Source: Apostichopus leukothele
Lineage: Eukaryota; Echinodermata; Holothuroidea; Aspidochirotida; Stichopodidae
DNA: 34,680 nucleotides
Assembly (NCBI GenBank): GCA_010014835.2
Contig: JAAAKB020000001.1
Location: 344,303 to 378,982, forward strand
Direction: 5' to 3'
Positions within the stretch are counted from its first letter, which is position 1. The number at the start of each line of letters is the position of its first letter. The notes under the pieces were generated by a model. The model was given only the letters and a program-made list of their open reading frames with translations, searched no databases and had not been told where the DNA came from. Both the position numbers and the translations under genes were made by a program. Positions 10,966-21,974 of this stretch are shown here, piece after piece.

Positions 10966-11088
10966 ATTCTTGCAACAATTTCCAATGTGACCCCGGCATT
11001 AACAATGTTATATTTTGTAACGACATTTCGGAAACCTGTGACTGCCCGACCGGGTTCGTTCTGTCGTCAACTACAGGACCATGCGAGG
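10966..11088 (+). CDS. EGF module 1 exon (divergent)
   Basis: Acceptor TTCTAG, donor GTGAGT. Six cysteines appear in the EGF order, ending [18 protein letters not shown]. It lacks the D-x-D-E-C calcium-binding start and has a longer gap between the second and third cysteines than its neighbours. It is the first exon of the gene I can identify, and its entry phase requires an earlier exon. Confidence 0.75.
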
Positions 11089-12394
11089 GTGAGTATACTC
11101 AAACGGGGATGGGAAGGGGGCTTGTGTAGACAGGCGGGTGGAAATGGGCGAGAGGCCGTATCCTTCCAAGTGTATGAAAGTATGTCAGAATTTTTCCAAA
11201 CGTCTTTGAGGCTATCGTGCCGTGTCTGAAGGAGGACAGTGCATAGTCCATTGTATCCGTACCCTCTATGTGTCCCACAACCACCGCCCTGATAAGTATA
11301 CCACAACCTCCATGTGAACACCCAACAAAAACGGGCAACTGTTGGGAAGTATGAAGTAAATTATCGACGGACAAACGAGAACGCTGTTAAAGAAAGGACT
11401 GAATTTGAAAACGTAGGAGATTTCGACTATAGTTGCAACGCCCGATGAATATTCTAGTAAAACTGAAGTTTCTGCTAGAAAAATCAACATCATCCTTTGT
11501 GGACGGAATATTAAAGAAGATAAAATGGTTGTGAGAGTAAGGGGATACAATGACATATACTTTTCCATTACTTATTAGGTGGGTGTGGCCGAGGATAGCA
11601 ATAGTGAGGGGCCCTTCTGATTTTCTGTTTTCTACATTTTGATATAAGCAACAAATACAAGTGAGTTAGTTGTGGAATCTGTATGTACTCTTGTTTTTAT
11701 TTGGGGGAGTGGGGCTCTGGGGCGATTATACGTTAAGGCTTCGGGAGCAGTGGGATGGTCACTTGGTAAGAGCGCTCCCCTCTAGGCCAAATGCTGATGT
11801 GAATTGTTTACCAAAAGTTTGTAAATGTTTTACTCCATTCGATGCTGGATTTCTGGATTTAAATTTTGTCAGTTTTACAAATTCCCGAGTACACGTGGAC
11901 TCTACTCGTTTTAAATTATGTTAATATATATTACCATTTTGATTATTCTTAATTTCTTACTTCAAAAATATTTTTTGTAGACATTGATGAGTGCACGGTA
12001 AATAACGGAGACTGTAACCCGACCTCAACAACTTGTGCTAATACAATAGGGAGTTACATGTGCAACTGTCGGACTGGATTTCAAAGAGTTAACTTTTTTG
12101 TATGCGCTGGTAAGTTTATGGCACTATAGTCTTCTTCTTTAGTATTCTCACTTACATTACCATCACATTTTGTACATGATAAGGCATTGTAGAAACTGAA
12201 TATTGTAAGTTGATTTTCCATCACTTTTAATAAGGCTACGTTTATACGACGACTTTATCCTTTATAACTGTTTTGTTGGTATGATCGCTTTAAAAAATAT
12301 GAAGGTAATAAACTTCTGTTAGCATGGCTGCCTACACGCATCGAAATGGATACATGTAGGTATATGCTTATTATTATTATTGTTAATACTATTA

Positions 12395-12428
<34 letters not shown>

Positions 12429-15400
12429 CTTTTTGATTATAAACAACTAGGCCATGGACACTGATTGCATGTCCTGAGGTTCGAAACCAGTACGGAAGGT
12501 CGAAATAGATAGCTAGATACATATGTAAACTATAAGTTTATAATATAATGGAGTGTGAGAACGTTTACAACACACCATCTTTTTACAGATGAAAACGAAT
12601 GTGCTTCTAATCCTCCGCCGTGCGTCACTACCTCAACCATGTGTATCAATACACAAGGTGGCTTCTTTTGTCAATGCTTACCCGGTTTTGTCGACACGGC
12701 AGATCAATTTAGTTGCGACCGTGAGTATTCCATTCAACTAACGCATTTGATAACAGAAACACCATCTTCTGCAGATGGAATTTGAACAGAGTACATAACT
12801 TCGGTGGGCTGGGAATGGATGTGAGGGAAGATGGAGGTGGTAATTATTCCTTTATTTATTAAAAATAAAAACATTTGGGTGGTGAAACTGCAGATAAACT
12901 GTTTTAAGTCGGAATAGATGCAGTGATTTGTCATGCAGTGACTCGTGACGCGGTAGAACTACGTATGACTTATTCTAGTAATCAATTTTATTTGAAGGCA
13001 TATAGATAACAGTATGTTTTTGTTGTTATCGCCGTTCGTGACGGCAATTGAGTTGTAACTTGCTTTGGTTTCTTCATCAGTAATATTAACGTATTTACAT
13101 TTATCAACATATCAAATAGTATAATATTCTAATTCTTAATACAGAGAACGTTGACAGCTAAAACATACGAATCACATAACAAGGATGTGTGCCCGGGTTT
13201 AGCCAGTGAAAGAAGGTCCCATTCAATCAATCATAACTCTAGTTAAGTGACAAGATACTGAGATGGTTTTGCCAACTACATTAGCAGCGAGGAATATGTT
13301 TTTTTCCTTAAGATATTCAGGCTTACATGATCTGCTCCCGGAATATCCGTTGAAACGTCCATGATCACACTGTCAAGTTACAGATATAAACGGGAACATT
13401 TTCTTAATGACTAGGGTGGTATAGATGTTGCCATGTCTGTCGGCCTTTATTGTTCATTTCATTTGAAGATAAACATGGTGTGTATACATACAATTCCGTT
13501 TGAAGCGACTGTCTGTTATAACTGTCTGCCCACGCAAAATATGTAACTTAACGTTATTCATAAAAAGAGGCACAGTTTCCGTTGAAACCTGTCAGTAATG
13601 TCAGCCGTGGCAAGATGTTCCCCCCAAATTTTGTTTATCCAGCCTCTATGCCTTCAAGAAATGAATAGTCGGTTTGACCTTCTACTCGATCATACGATCA
13701 TTTTTACATTAAAGACAAATTTACCACAATATGTATGCATTAACGCAAACTTTAGCTCGAAATTAGTTTCTTTTGTGACAAGAGAGTATTAGAAAATTAC
13801 ATATAGTACAGTGAGGAAACCAGACTGTTATTAGTTGCATTATAAGATAAACAACTTCCCAATATCTTAAGATCGGGATATAATTGAAATGTATAGAGCT
13901 ACTGCTAGTCTTAACATTGTGAATATATTCCCAGCTTATCATACTACATGAGTCGTGTACAATGATAACCCAATCATATACATATATGATATACAATCAT
14001 AAACAGATATATGAAAATCATATCAAATCATATCATCAAATCATATATTAAATTATATCGTCAAAATAATCATATCAATCATTGACATATTTGATAACTC
14101 AATCATATACACCCTCGCTAAGATATATCCATTGGAAATGCTCGTTTATAAAGGATAAACTTGCATACGTAAAGAGTATGTTCCTTTGTTCAGGGAAATG
14201 CACTTTCTGTCAAATGTATACCTTTTAAAATGGAGCCTAACAGTGATAATATGGCGCGATTATCAAATTCGGTTTGATAAATATCACTAACGTATAAAGC
14301 AAAGGACATAGCAACTTTGAATAATAACTCTGACATATCGTGTTTTCCAACAGCCGTGGTCACCTGTGCGATCAACAACGGTGGCTGTGACTTCACAACA
14401 ACAATTTGTTCAAATGCAGGTGGAGCAATAATTTGTATCTGTAGAACAGGCTTTGCACCAACAACACCACCTTCTAGCAATTGCATTGGTAAGTATTGGA
14501 GTGGTCGCACCTGCACTATCAATGGCTCCCTTGATTTATACATCAAACTTGTAACTTTCTAATGCCGCTAGAGCATATATAGACGTTCATTTTGAGCTAG
14601 AAGAGGTCGTTTAGCATAGAACTCTCCTAAACCCATCTGCTAGCCATCGTTGCGACATTTTCTTGTTTAACTCCAGATATACTGAAACGGTCATAAATCA
14701 CCTTCAATCATCCCGATGTTTAGATCATCATCAGTTGATTTCGTCCTCTTTCAAAAGCTATGCACAAAAGTAATGGCGATAACACCCCCACCCCCTCCCC
14801 TCAAAAAAAATATATATATACACAAATAAAATAAATAAAATAAAAACAAGAAGAAGAAAATTGAATCACTTCAGAAGGTCCAGTTAGGACTATTTCTCAA
14901 CAATGTTTAACCCTTAAGTCGGATTGACACTATACCTTAATTGTGGTATGGTAAACCTACCTATTTGAGTTATCAAATAAGCGACTTGACTCAGTGATGG
15001 TTGTGCGAACAACATCACTAGAAGTGTAAATGGTAGCTTCAAAATCGTTATGCGAAATAATAAGCACACAATTCAGAAATTAAGGAGACACTTCCAAGTC
15101 CATGGGGATTCTTCAGCCTATCCAGTCATAGCAAGCAGTCGATGTTAAAAATGGCGAACAGCCTTATTGATCATGAAGCAAGTGTCACATTAATATCCAT
15201 GTTTCTCTAACTGTGAGCAACAGGAGCATGCGAATGACTTTCTTCACGAATTGAGAACATTATTGAAAATATTCAACATAATGATTAAGGATTAAATTGC
15301 TTCAGGCTGCCTGTTATTTAAGGAATCAATTTCTTTAGGCTGCCTGTTTATTGGTGAAATTAAATGTTGTGGGGAAACGGAGTAGGCGCAATCGAGTCCC

Positions 15401-18154
15401 CTATTGTCTAAAATGTATGAAAAACATTCGTTTTTTAAGAACAATGGAAAAACGTGTTTGAAAAAAAGCGTAGTAAGTACAACAAGAGGGAGTTGCATAT
15501 CTCATCACCAGCAAAACTACCCTTAAAATATAGGTTACATTTGACCTTTTGACCATTGACCAAATTTAGTGAAAATCGAACTTTTTCGATAACTCCTATG
15601 GGAACATTGAATTGACATGTAACCTTCAGGTACAATGAAAATGTCAAGTATTATCAAAATATGTGATTGCAATGGGAACCGAGGTCATGTGGTTAAAGGT
15701 TAAATGTATATTTTTGTGTCGAAACTCCTTAAATGGCTATGCAGATTTTCTTCAAACTTCTAGGGAAAGTACTCCACTTCCTGGAGTAAGGGATAATATT
15801 AGCATGTCAACTTGGTTACATTCAATCAACCATATCTTGAGCCTGGAGTATTAATCTAAGCAAGTTTGTCTCCCACAGTTTCTGTGCTATTTGAAAAAAA
15901 AAGTAATCAGCTTAATAACCAACGTTGCTTTTCCTGTCATTAACTGTGCAACAGCAAAGGTTGCATATCAGTGATAATAAAATAGCACCAAGATGCAGAC
16001 CTAAACTTTTGAAGGACACATCCTAAGCAAAATATTATTTGTAACCGCCAAAACGGAAATAAACTAAAAGAAGTTGTTCCACAATATGACAATGCGGGAA
16101 TAGTAACAATTGATGTCAAAGATTATGTACCCAATCTTGTTTCAGCACCTTAATTCATACCGGAAAAGTCAGAAAACACACTTACAATTTCATCCAATGC
16201 CTTGAGATTCGTCTCAACTAGAATTCTTTGTATATATCATATGGTTTGTAGCCTTCTGCTCAGCATTTAAAGATTTTCAGTAATAAATATCGTATTAAGA
16301 AAACCTTTAAAGTATTGGTTATGTACCTTATTTTACCCAGATATTAATGAATGCCAGCTACAAACGGATAATTGTGACGATGCTTCAACGACCTGCCAAA
16401 ATACAAATCCAGGATTTACTTGTAACTGCCTGCCAGGGTTCTCAAGAGTGACCCCTGCCATTTGTCAAGGTTTGCTCAATAACATTTACTATTTAGGCGC
16501 AATACATTCGTTAAGGTAAGAATCCGAAATATGTGGTTGTTAATATTGAATCATATCAATCTTTCACTTTGATGCTAAATATCAAATATATTCATTTGTA
16601 ACACGGTGGTCCCCAATCCTCACAAATAATTGTCTGCCGTAAGAACGAAATGCATATAGAAATATATAGGATATATATTATATATATAAAAAATGCACAT
16701 TGTTCATTCTAAAAACTGACATGTTTGTTTTAACATGTATTAATGTCGTTCACCGTCTCCCTTATATGAAATGAGATCTGGTTTGTTCGCTTTAATCTAT
16801 TTCGCTATGTAAAAAAGTTTCCACCAAAAACTTTCTAGAGAATCATCTTTTCATAGTACTGGTTATCCGTGTCTTGAACTGTTTCCTATCGCCACCGGAA
16901 TATATGCAAATCACAGTTAGTTTGTTTCTATGAACAGATTTACTATATGTGTTTTCTCATTATTTCGCATTTGACTGACAAAAATCCACACCGAGTTGGT
17001 ATATAGATCCACGCAAGTCAATGGTTGAACTTTAACCCGATAAATTTCCATAGCTTGGACATTTGAAATATATTTCGATGTTATAGGGCTTACCTCGTGT
17101 TAAGGTAGTAAATCAGAGGGAAATACCTTCCAGCGGTTACTTCCCTATATATACATTACACATGCAGCACAAGAGTAGATGCAAGTTAACCTGGCTAAAG
17201 TGTATACTGCATGTACCTAAGCTGACCTTGACTTCCACCTAAAACAGCAAGGAGGGTCTAAAAGTTTAACATCTTCATTTAGACCTGGCCTTTAGAAATT
17301 TCGTGGGGTTTGACGTCAGCAAACCTTAAATTTGTTTTCACCTATATCAAAATGTCGAGCAAGTTGACTTATCATGCATACATAATATCTTTTGATGGTA
17401 AAAGTTCTCAAGATATTTTGGAACTCTTTTGAACTCAAATGACCTTTGACATCCAACAAAAATAATAGGGTGCTTATACTCACTCTAAGAAAATCACATG
17501 TCAAATATGAGCTATGTGATTTAACCTATTTTGGGATATCGTGCTTACAAGGTTTGTGTTTAGAAGGCTTTACAGAGTGTGGCCTTTGTTGACACCGAAT
17601 GACCTTTGACCTTCAACAAAAACAAGAAGTTTCTTATACTTATTATAGGGAAGCCACATGCTAAGTATGATAGACAATAAAGTTCCTATCTGGAGTTATC
17701 GTGTTTACAAGGAATTCAAGTTTTGACCATCGGTTACCTTAAAGGAAGTCTGACCTACGTATGAAGTATGGAAAAGCCACATGCCAAATATGAGAACTGC
17801 AGAGGTTAAGCTAGCTTGAGATATCGTGTATACAAGATGTAGAAAACGTGACTACCAAGGTCATAGTGTAATCCGATATCTGCAGTCCCTTTAGCCATCA
17901 TGAATGTGTATGCATGTCTTTTTTTAGATCCAAGTGGATGTTGTCCGAGCTTCCCTAATGACGAAATCAACTCTCGATTCACACTTTTGAACGATGGGCA
18001 ATGCGCTTTCTTTCAACCTACTTCGTTTGGGAATTTCACCGAGTACCAATCCTCTCTCTGTGGCAGAGATTCATCTTCATTAAGTGTTACCGGTGGGCGA
18101 CTTCTTGAACTATCCAGCAAGGACCCAACTCAACCAGTATATACCAGTTTGAAA
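10966..18154 (+). CDS. EGF-repeat extracellular protein, partial (six internal exons)
   Basis: Exons at 10966-11088, 11981-12109, 12589-12720, 14354-14488, 16341-16469 and 17928-18154, each with an AG acceptor and GT donor. The first five each encode exactly one six-cysteine EGF module and are phase 1 on both sides, so they join in frame. The order is a divergent EGF, two calcium-binding-type EGFs, a non-calcium EGF, another calcium-binding-type EGF, then a non-EGF exon that leaves in phase 0. No signal peptide, membrane segment or stop is in view. The 5' end lies upstream of 10966 and the 3' end lies in or beyond the gap at 18448. Such arrays occur in fibrillin/fibulin-like matrix proteins, adhesion GPCRs and other surface receptors; the visible part does not decide between them. 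Confidence 0.85.
11738..11800 (+). repeat. tRNA-like (SINE head) fragment
   Basis: GGATGGTCACTTGGTAAGAG then CGCTCCCCTCTAGGCCAAAT resembles the D-arm and anticodon half of a tRNA (A-box region) as found at the head of tRNA-derived SINEs. No matching B box follows at the right distance, so it is a fragment at most. Confidence 0.3.
11981..12109 (+). CDS. Calcium-binding EGF module 2 exon
   Basis: Acceptor TTTTTTGTAG, donor GTAAGT. The module starts DIDEC and has [16 protein letters not shown], which matches the calcium-binding EGF consensus (acidic start, hydroxylatable Asn, aromatic before the fourth cysteine). Confidence 0.9.
12366..12428. repeat. (ATT)n microsatellite
   Basis: An imperfect then perfect run of ATT triplets. 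It creates poly-Asn and poly-Ile frames on the other strand that are not genes. Confidence 0.95.
12435..12500 (+). repeat. tRNA-derived SINE remnant with B box
   Basis: GGTTCGAAACC at 12478-12488 matches the pol III B-box consensus. Just upstream, GGACA and TGTCC (about 12456-12474) pair around a short loop like an anticodon arm. No full cloverleaf can be drawn. It lies in the intron between EGF modules 2 and 3, next to an ATT microsatellite, a common SINE companion. Confidence 0.35.
12589..12720 (+). CDS. Calcium-binding EGF module 3 exon
   Basis: Acceptor TTTTTACAG, donor GTGAGT. The module starts DENEC and contains [16 protein letters not shown], a calcium-binding EGF pattern. The Pro-rich first loop (SNPPPC) is unusual but keeps the cysteine spacing. 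Confidence 0.9.
13970..14110. repeat. AT-rich ATCATAT simple-repeat patch
   Basis: Repeated ATCATAT/ATATGAT words without a strict period, inside the intron between EGF modules 3 and 4 (12721-14353). The rest of that intron shows nothing further. Confidence 0.6.
14354..14488 (+). CDS. EGF module 4 exon (non-calcium type)
   Basis: Acceptor TTTTCCAACAG, donor GTAAGT. The module begins [12 protein letters not shown], so it lacks the acidic calcium-binding start, and its last loop is extended and Thr/Pro/Ser-rich ([11 protein letters not shown]). All six cysteines are present. Confidence 0.85.
14489..16340. other. Intron between EGF modules 4 and 5
   Basis: Holds an A/T-rich patch (14805-14860), two near-copies of CAGGCTGCCTGTT (15303 and about 15338), and a diverged repeat-like stretch at 15530-15800 with TTGACCTTTTGACCATTGAC. 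No exon or RNA gene is seen. Confidence 0.5.
16341..16469 (+). CDS. Calcium-binding EGF module 5 exon
   Basis: Acceptor TTTTACCCAG, donor GTTTGC (weak but a GT donor). The module starts DINEC and carries [16 protein letters not shown]. It matches modules 2 and 3 in length and phase. Confidence 0.88.
17300..17840. repeat. Diverged tandem repeat, about 160-bp unit
   Basis: AATGACCTTTGAC..CAACAAAAA recurs at 17438 and 17598, and ATCGTG..TACAAG recurs at about 17538, 17698 and 17823 (spacing 160 then 125 bp). Other shared words are CCACATG and AAGTATGA or AAATATGA. It is three decayed units inside the intron between EGF module 5 and the last exon. Confidence 0.75.
17928..18154 (+). CDS. Non-EGF exon of the EGF-repeat gene, unrecognised domain
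   Basis: Acceptor CTTTTTTTAG in phase 1, donor GTACGT in phase 0, 227 nt. It starts [14 protein letters not shown] and has four cysteines in all (a CC pair, GQCAFF and SLCGRD). It has an N-glycosylation site (NFTE) and a Ser-rich second half that ends VYTSLK. I do not recognise the fold. The phase shift from 1 to 0 marks the end of the EGF array and the likely start of another extracellular domain whose remaining exons lie in or beyond the gap. Confidence 0.65.
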
Positions 18155-18338
18155 GTACGTTCTCGTTCAAAGAAGTATCAGTAATAAGCAATACGGGATT
18201 CAGAGTTGCAACTACTTCAAGCCACGACAAGAAATAATAGACAGACTTATTCAGGCGACATATATGAAGTCGGTTGAGGGTAACCAATTAACGAATAAGC
18301 ATGACATAGTATACAAATAATGAATGGTTATGAGTGCA

Positions 18339-18447
18339 ATAGTGCAAATATTTCATTCGTTGAAAGATGTAATGTTCCATTCAACGAGGCGCAGCCGAGT
18401 TGAATGGAACAAATTACATCTTTCAACGAATGAAATATTTGCACTAT
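18339..18447. repeat. Near-perfect 109-bp palindrome at the assembly gap
   Basis: The left arm from 18339 (ATAGTGCAAATATTTCATTC...) and the right arm ending 18447 are reverse complements over about 47 bases, with one 2-base length difference, around a short centre rich in GC (GGCGCAGCC). It ends at the first N. It may be a fold-back or MITE end. Confidence 0.9.
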
Positions 18448-18547
18448 NNNNNNNNNNNNNNNNNNNNNNNNNNNNNNNNNNNNNNNNNNNNNNNNNNNNN
18501 NNNNNNNNNNNNNNNNNNNNNNNNNNNNNNNNNNNNNNNNNNNNNNN
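18448..18547. other. Assembly gap (100 N)
   Basis: Exactly 100 unknown bases, a conventional length for a gap of unknown size, so the distance and even the linkage between the EGF gene and GGA are uncertain. Confidence 0.98.
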
Positions 18548-19357
18548 CCCAAAAATAAAACGGAAAAAAATGGCCAAGGCCTATGAGTGAAACCACTGAT
18601 AACCGCACGCAGGTGTCCTTCCCGAACAAAAAACCCCCCCCCCCCCCCCCCTCTCCACTCCAGTTAGAATAAAGTGCATTAATACCAGACAACATTCTAA
18701 CAAAACTAAAAGAGCATATTTCATGTTTTATACATACTTCTCTTCCATTTCCCAGATAAATTCCTAAAAGAACATCAAATGTTGTATTCCATGTCTTAAA
18801 TTACAAATAAACATATTTCATGTATAGTAAGATTCGCAAGCAATATAAACATCACAGACGTTTTGTATACTCCAGAAAGCCTATAGGTCTAAACTGCTCT
18901 AAGCAGAAGAAGTATCTAAAGGAGGCACATTTCCCTTTCACAATTGTAAGGAAAGAACAGAATAATCCCCACCAGATACATTGGCCCTAACATGAATGCC
19001 TTGCTCTCCCTAAAATTAATAAGATTGCTCTGATGAGAGGAAGCAATAACAATTTAGCAAGACACCTTATTCTCCTCTCCCTGGCCCCTCCCTATTTTTT
19101 CTCGTTTTTTCACTCTTCTTGTACGACAGAGTTCTCAACATGCACTTTTCCCTTATCTTGTCTGTTGCAAGAGTGGGTTAGCTCTAGGAAGACCAACTCA
19201 CTGGGATTCTCTTCTCCTTTGTGTGAGTCATCTTTATACCTAAAATCCAAAAACAACTTTCTCTTTCCAGGTTGAATGGATCACCATAGACTAACAGATC
19301 AATTGCACAAAACTATGCAAATTACTCTATATGAGATTCCTTCTTAAAACAAGTTTC

Positions 19358-19580
19358 ATGTACAGTTTCATGTACATACATGTATATTTTACGTACATAC
19401 ATGTTTTTTTACGTACATACGTGTATATTTCACGTACATACATGTATATTTCACGTACATACATGTATATTTCACGTACATACATCAATATTCCATGTAC
19501 ATATATGTACACCTCATGTAATATACATCTATATTTCATGTACAAACATGAATATTTCATGTACATACATATATATATCC
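19358..19580. repeat. 20-21-bp minisatellite (CACGTACATACATGTATATTT)
   Basis: ACGTACATAC begins at 19391, 19411, 19432, 19453 and 19474, with diverged copies on both sides. The unit is partly self-complementary (ACATGTAT/ATACATGT). Confidence 0.9.
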
Positions 19581-21258
19581 TTACCATCTTGAGACCTCTT
19601 AAACATTTATAAAACCAACTTTTCTGTATTTTAACTGGTGCATACGATTCAAACAAGGTTGTTTTCAAATTCCTAGTCTACCATCATTTTTAAACATGAA
19701 AGTGACCATTTCTGCATGTGTTGTGCAGGCCAAAACAGTGGGAAGAAGTGATATTGAATTTACCACAGTTCAACATGTTAATAAAAGAAACCCCCTTTTC
19801 TGCCTTCTATCTTATAATTTCACACAAAATAAATTCCTGTTATTATTTTGAATGTTACCTTCTTTTTTAGCTAATAATACTGGTATATTAAGCTTTATTT
19901 TACATCACAATATAAGTCAGCAAGTATTAATGTCTGTTTTCATTTTTAACAGTTCTAATATTATATACACCAATTCCTCAATTAACATTGCAACAAAGAC
20001 ACTCTGATTATAACAATAGGTCTTTGTCAAAACCTACTGTTTTTTTCCAAGAATAGCCTAAAGAACACGATAGGGCATTTCCCAACCCTTTTGTGTTCCT
20101 ACAATAGTCTAACATACAGCTCAGCCCAGAACTGACCATTTTACCTGACAAGAGAAAACACCTTGTCAAAGATTGTTCTAAATTTGACTGGATTACCATT
20201 AAATGTGGGTAAAATGCTACATATAGCAATAAAAACAAATCTGTAAAAAAAAAACAGGGAAAAAAAAGAAGAAGATATTTTCCCTGTAAAGGATGTCTAA
20301 ATGACACAATAAAAGGAAATTCCCAAATAGGAGACATTTCAGCGCTTTACCCCCAACCGTACCCATTGTGTTATCAATGGAAGAAAACATGAGTATTAAA
20401 GCTAGTCAATGGATAATGAGAGTGGACCTCTCTATAAAATCCTCATAGCTATTCACATGGGATCCAATTTTGTTTTTTAAGAAAAAAAAAAGTTTTGATT
20501 TTCAAAGTTCAGTTTGAAGAATATTATATGTAAATCATATTTAATTTATCTTTTCCAGTCTCCTTTAACCCCAGTTAACCCTCATGTGAAATAAATAAAT
20601 AAACTAAAAAATAAATATATACTGAATGGATTCAAAAGGTGTAAGTGATTCTTAAAATATTATGATTTCTTGTTTACATGTGGTTGTCAACACTCAAGCA
20701 TCTCAACATCCAATTCTACCATGTAACACAGTTGTCATTTTAAATTAAATGAAAAAAAAAAAATCAAATGCTAACAGCAACAAAATCGGGCATTACAAAG
20801 AATGGCTCTTGATGAAGTTACTCTCCCTAACCAACAGTTTAATCTACAAACTTTTGCCTTAAATATGAAAATAACTACCAAATTATCCTCTCCCCCTTCC
20901 CCACCCCCACTCCCAAAAGAAAGAAAAATCTATCACACAGTTTAACTTTTACAACCAGACTGATGTTAAGAAGCTGAATGATTAGTCAGCATTACCAAAA
21001 TTATGTTATTTTATATTTACTGACTTTTCCTCGTGGTATGAGAGATAAAATATCAACCTTCTGGACATTCTCACCCCAAACACAAATTCACAAGTTTGAC
21101 AAAAGTTACTTTTCCATTTTCCAAATCCTCCTCGAGGGAATTTTACGAAGTTGCTGTTTTGGTTGCTTTAGTGAAATCTAAGCCTTATATTGAACAGATT
21201 GAAAAAAGAATTGCATAGTTCTTATAGAAGAATCAGAGCCTCTGCAAAACTGCATTCA

Positions 21259-21600
21259 GTATGTATCAATGTAATATATGTATGAATGTATTAATATATG
21301 TATCAATGTAATACATGTATTAACGTAATATATGTATCAATGTATTAATATATGTATCAATGTAATACATGTATCAATGTAATATATGTATCAATGTAAT
21401 ACATATATCAATGTAAGATATTTATCAATGTATTAATATATGTATCAATGTAATATATGTATCAATGTATTAATATATGTATCAATGTAATACATGTATC
21501 AATGTATTAATATATGTATCAATGTAATATATGTATCAAAGTAATATATGTATCAATGTAATATATGTATCAATGTAATATATGTATCTGTATATGTATA
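21259..21600. repeat. 17-bp minisatellite (TGTATCAATGTAATATA)
   Basis: About twenty copies of a 17-bp unit alternate with a shorter TATTAATA-bearing form; point differences are few. It lies just beyond the likely GGA 3' end. Confidence 0.9.
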
Positions 21601-21974
21601 TTTTCTATCTTTGTATTCTTGCCAGGATATGAATCATCTCTGAGTTATCATTTACGTTGTGGTTTCCCTGTTTTCCTCCTTTTCGTTTTAAGGGAGTGGG
21701 GCCTAGGGCATGAGATTAGACAGGCAAATTTCCATAGTTAAGTTTAAATAGCAGAGCAAAGAACTTTTTAAATCCTGAGGTGAGTGGTTCAATAACCTTC
21801 TAACCAATAACTTTTGTTTCTTTTGCTTTTCTTCTTCTTTATATCCTATTTCTAATTCTTCCAAGTTATTATTTTAAGATTCTAGGTCACGATATTACTC
21901 ATCAATACACCTTCAGAAGAAGAGTGACATTAATAGGTGAGATGGTTATACTAAGATACAACTACACACAACAT

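Larger units (their letters stand above)
18548..21974. other. Gene-poor stretch downstream of GGA
   Basis: No exon of either neighbouring gene is recognisable. It holds a poly-C run (18632-18650), A-runs, and two minisatellites listed separately. It may include alternative GGA 3' ends. Confidence 0.5.

Noticed and set aside
11067-11568. Minus-strand frames after the first EGF exon
   Set aside because: No recognisable domain; they overlap intron sequence with no splice or homology support.
12255-12522. Minus-strand frames rich in Ile or Asn
   Set aside because: They are translations of the (ATT)n microsatellite.
14190-14546. 118-codon minus-strand frame
   Set aside because: It is the antisense shadow of EGF module 4, whose six cysteines and splice sites are on the plus strand.
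20008-20337. 109-codon minus-strand frame (MSPIWEFPFIVSF...)
   Set aside because: No domain, no splice context and a composition driven by A/T runs; likely chance.
19327-21600. Possible CRISPR-like arrays (21-bp and 17-bp repeats)
   Set aside because: The repeats are head-to-tail without unique spacers in an intron-bearing eukaryotic genome; they are minisatellites.
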